Origin: Lachnospiraceae bacterium 3-1
GTDB lineage: Bacteria > Bacillota > Clostridia > Lachnospirales > Lachnospiraceae
Direction: 5' to 3'
DNA length: 64,000 bases
Assembly: GCA_000403255.2 (NCBI GenBank)
Contig: KE159594.1
Span: forward strand, 1-64,000
Positions 62,770 to 64,000 of the stretch are shown one piece after another. The notes beneath the pieces were generated by a model. That model was not told the DNA's origin and ran no database searches. It saw nothing but the letters and a program-made list of their open reading frames with translations. The translations under genes were made by a program, and so were the position numbers. Every line of letters starts with the position of its first letter. The stretch's first letter is position 1.

Positions 62770-64000
62770 CTAAATTTCTTTCTCCGTCATCCCTTCCCTG
62801 GTAAATGCAGAACCCTTCTCAAGAATTTTTCTGTTTTCTTCAGTATAAGGAACAGCCGGAATACAAATAGAAACTTCTGTCCCTTCGTCCAGCTCACTTT
62901 TCACTATAAGACCATATTCTTTTCCAAAGAGTACCTGAATACGCTTATTGACATTGAGCATCCCAACTCCAGATCCACGTTTTGGAATCCTGCTATCATC
63001 GGTCAATAGCAAACTGGCTTCCTCCTCAGGCATTCCCATGCCATTATCAATCACAGAAAGAATCACTTTTCCATTCTCCTGCTTTCCAACCACTTTTATC
63101 TCTCCACAGCCATCCAGATCTACCATTCCATAATTAATGGCATTTTCAAGGATGGGCTGCAAAATTAATTTTACGGTACAACAGCCATAGACAGCCGGAT
63201 CTATTTCAAAAACAACCGAAAAAGAATTTTTATACCGTATTTTTTGTATATTCATATAGCTTTTTGCATGCTGCAGCTCATCCCTAATACTGATGACCGT
63301 CCTTCCTTTTGATAGACTGACACGGAAAAACTTCGCCAATTCTGAAATCATAAAGGCTGCGTCGTCATTCCGCTTACTTTCCACCATCCAAATAATAGAG
63401 TCTAATGCATTATACAAAAAATGAGGATTAATCTGGCTCTGTAAAGCATCCAACTCACTTTTTCTTCTTTCATTTTGTTCCAGGACAATCTTTTTCATAA
63501 GCTTGTCAATCTGTTCATAAGAACTCTGTACCGAAAGGCCAAGATACCTGATTTCCTCAGAACCGCCAATATAAATTTCCGGTGTCTTCCCTGCTTCATA
63601 TTCCAAAATAGAATGACTCAGCTTTAAGATCGGACTGGAAATTCTCACAGAAACCACCCGATTTACAAATACCAGCATCATTGCCATCAGCAACAGGAAA
63701 ATAACACTAAAATACCGGATGTTAAACATTCCATAAGTAAATGCCGAATAGGGAATCACTCCCACCAGCTTCCATCCAGTATAACTGATGGTATTCACAA
63801 TCACTTTTCGGCGTTCCCCGTGAAATACCTCATCGTAAACCCCATCCTTATATGCAGCAGCCTGCAAACTGTTTTCTTCTGCAATGCCATTGCTGATTTG
63901 TATCTGGCGTGTATGGTAGATAATCTTTCCATCACCATCACAAAGATAAAAATACTGTCCGCTGTTTGAGGTATTAATTTGTTTCATCATCCTCTCAATG
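62770..64000 (-). CDS. Sensor histidine kinase, LytS/YesM type (N-terminus outside window)
   Basis: At least 406 residues are present and the frame is open to the window edge, so the true start lies beyond 64000. Visible parts are an extracytoplasmic sensor end (YFYLCDGDGKIIYHTRQIQI), one membrane helix (FSVIFLLLMAMMLVFVNRVV), HAMP region, His_kinase domain with QSQINPHFLYNALDSIIWMV (phospho-accepting His in NPHFLYN) and ATPase motifs LQPILENAINYGM, VIDNGMGM, GSGVGMLNVNKRI. Likely pairs with an AraC-type response regulator upstream (outside) and senses sugars with the two binding proteins that follow. Confidence 0.92.
   Translation of the reverse strand, partial: IERMMKQINTSNSGQYFYLCDGDGKIIYHTRQIQISNGIAEENSLQAAAYKDGVYDEVFHGERRKVIVNTISYTGWKLVGVIPYSAFTYGMFNIRYFSVIFLLLMAMMLVFVNRVVSVRISSPILKLSHSILEYEAGKTPEIYIGGSEEIRYLGLSVQSSYEQIDKLMKKIVLEQNERRKSELDALQSQINPHFLYNALDSIIWMVESKRNDDAAFMISELAKFFRVSLSKGRTVISIRDELQHAKSYMNIQKIRYKNSFSVVFEIDPAVYGCCTVKLILQPILENAINYGMVDLDGCGEIKVVGKQENGKVILSVIDNGMGMPEEEASLLLTDDSRIPKRGSGVGMLNVNKRIQVLFGKEYGLIVKSELDEGTEVSICIPAVPYTEENRKILEKGSAFTREGMTEKEI

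Overview
The window looks like DNA from a gut Lachnospiraceae-type Firmicute. The evidence is strong AGGAGG ribosome binding sites, a Csp-like S8 peptidase, Tn4451/TnpX-type serine recombinases, conjugative modules (PcfB, VirD4, RepA, ParAB, Maff2, KTR proteins), VanRS-like regulation and a large set of plant or host glycan glycosidases. It is a stack of nested mobile elements around a rhamnose and glycan catabolic locus. The flanking chromosome appears only at the right edge (59.08-64 kb) and as a small fragment near 12.6 kb.

Layout. (1) 1-2339: one end of an integrated element with DUF3847, TnpW and a large serine recombinase. It sits inside virD4 of a conjugative element and leaves only the first ~120 residues of VirD4. 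(2) 2338-8742: the maintenance part of that conjugative element: PcfB, three conserved unknowns, an XRE regulator, RepA with a 23-bp iteron array inside its coding sequence, ParB, ParA, DUF3970 and DUF6075 proteins. (3) 8855-12362: an AT-rich block of NTPases (a KAP-like P-loop NTPase, an AAA ATPase remnant, a DUF4143 ATPase). (4) 12603-12725: the last ~40 codons and terminator of an S8 peptidase whose first ~530 codons lie at 59076-60670.

The 46,350 bp between the two S8 pieces (12726-59075) have matching terminal inverted repeats, and removing them restores the S8 reading frame across a TA dinucleotide. I read this as one large serine-recombinase element. At its left end are three overlapping recombinase genes. 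The first-transcribed of these is itself split by a second, ~9.07-kb element (17536-26602) with its own terminal repeats, TnpW and TnpX-type recombinase. That inner element carries a TetR/flavodoxin/FMN-binding cassette, a sigma factor, a TetR/hydrolase cassette, a KTR protein and a highly structured non-coding segment.

The cargo of the 46-kb element is mostly one metabolic programme. GH78 alpha-L-rhamnosidase, GH2, GH43, GH1 and GH3 enzymes release sugars. A GPH-family symporter imports them. RhaB, RhaA and RhaD convert L-rhamnose to DHAP and lactaldehyde. An AraC regulator, a TetR/MATE pair and two HPr-like small proteins accompany them. The lactaldehyde reductase gene (fucO) is broken. A shared promoter motif upstream of the symporter, GH2 and GH3 genes suggests a common regulator. 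The right part holds a decayed tyrosine integrase, a decayed IS3 element, a methyltransferase/VTT/two-component operon, a TetR/flavodoxin remnant and a parA pseudogene interrupted by a 51-nt palindromic insertion.

Right of the element the chromosome resumes with the S8 peptidase, two periplasmic-type sugar-binding proteins and a LytS/YesM-type sensor kinase cut by the window edge. Many genes in the accessory parts are pseudogenes, so the elements look old and partly immobilised, while the catabolic genes are mostly intact.
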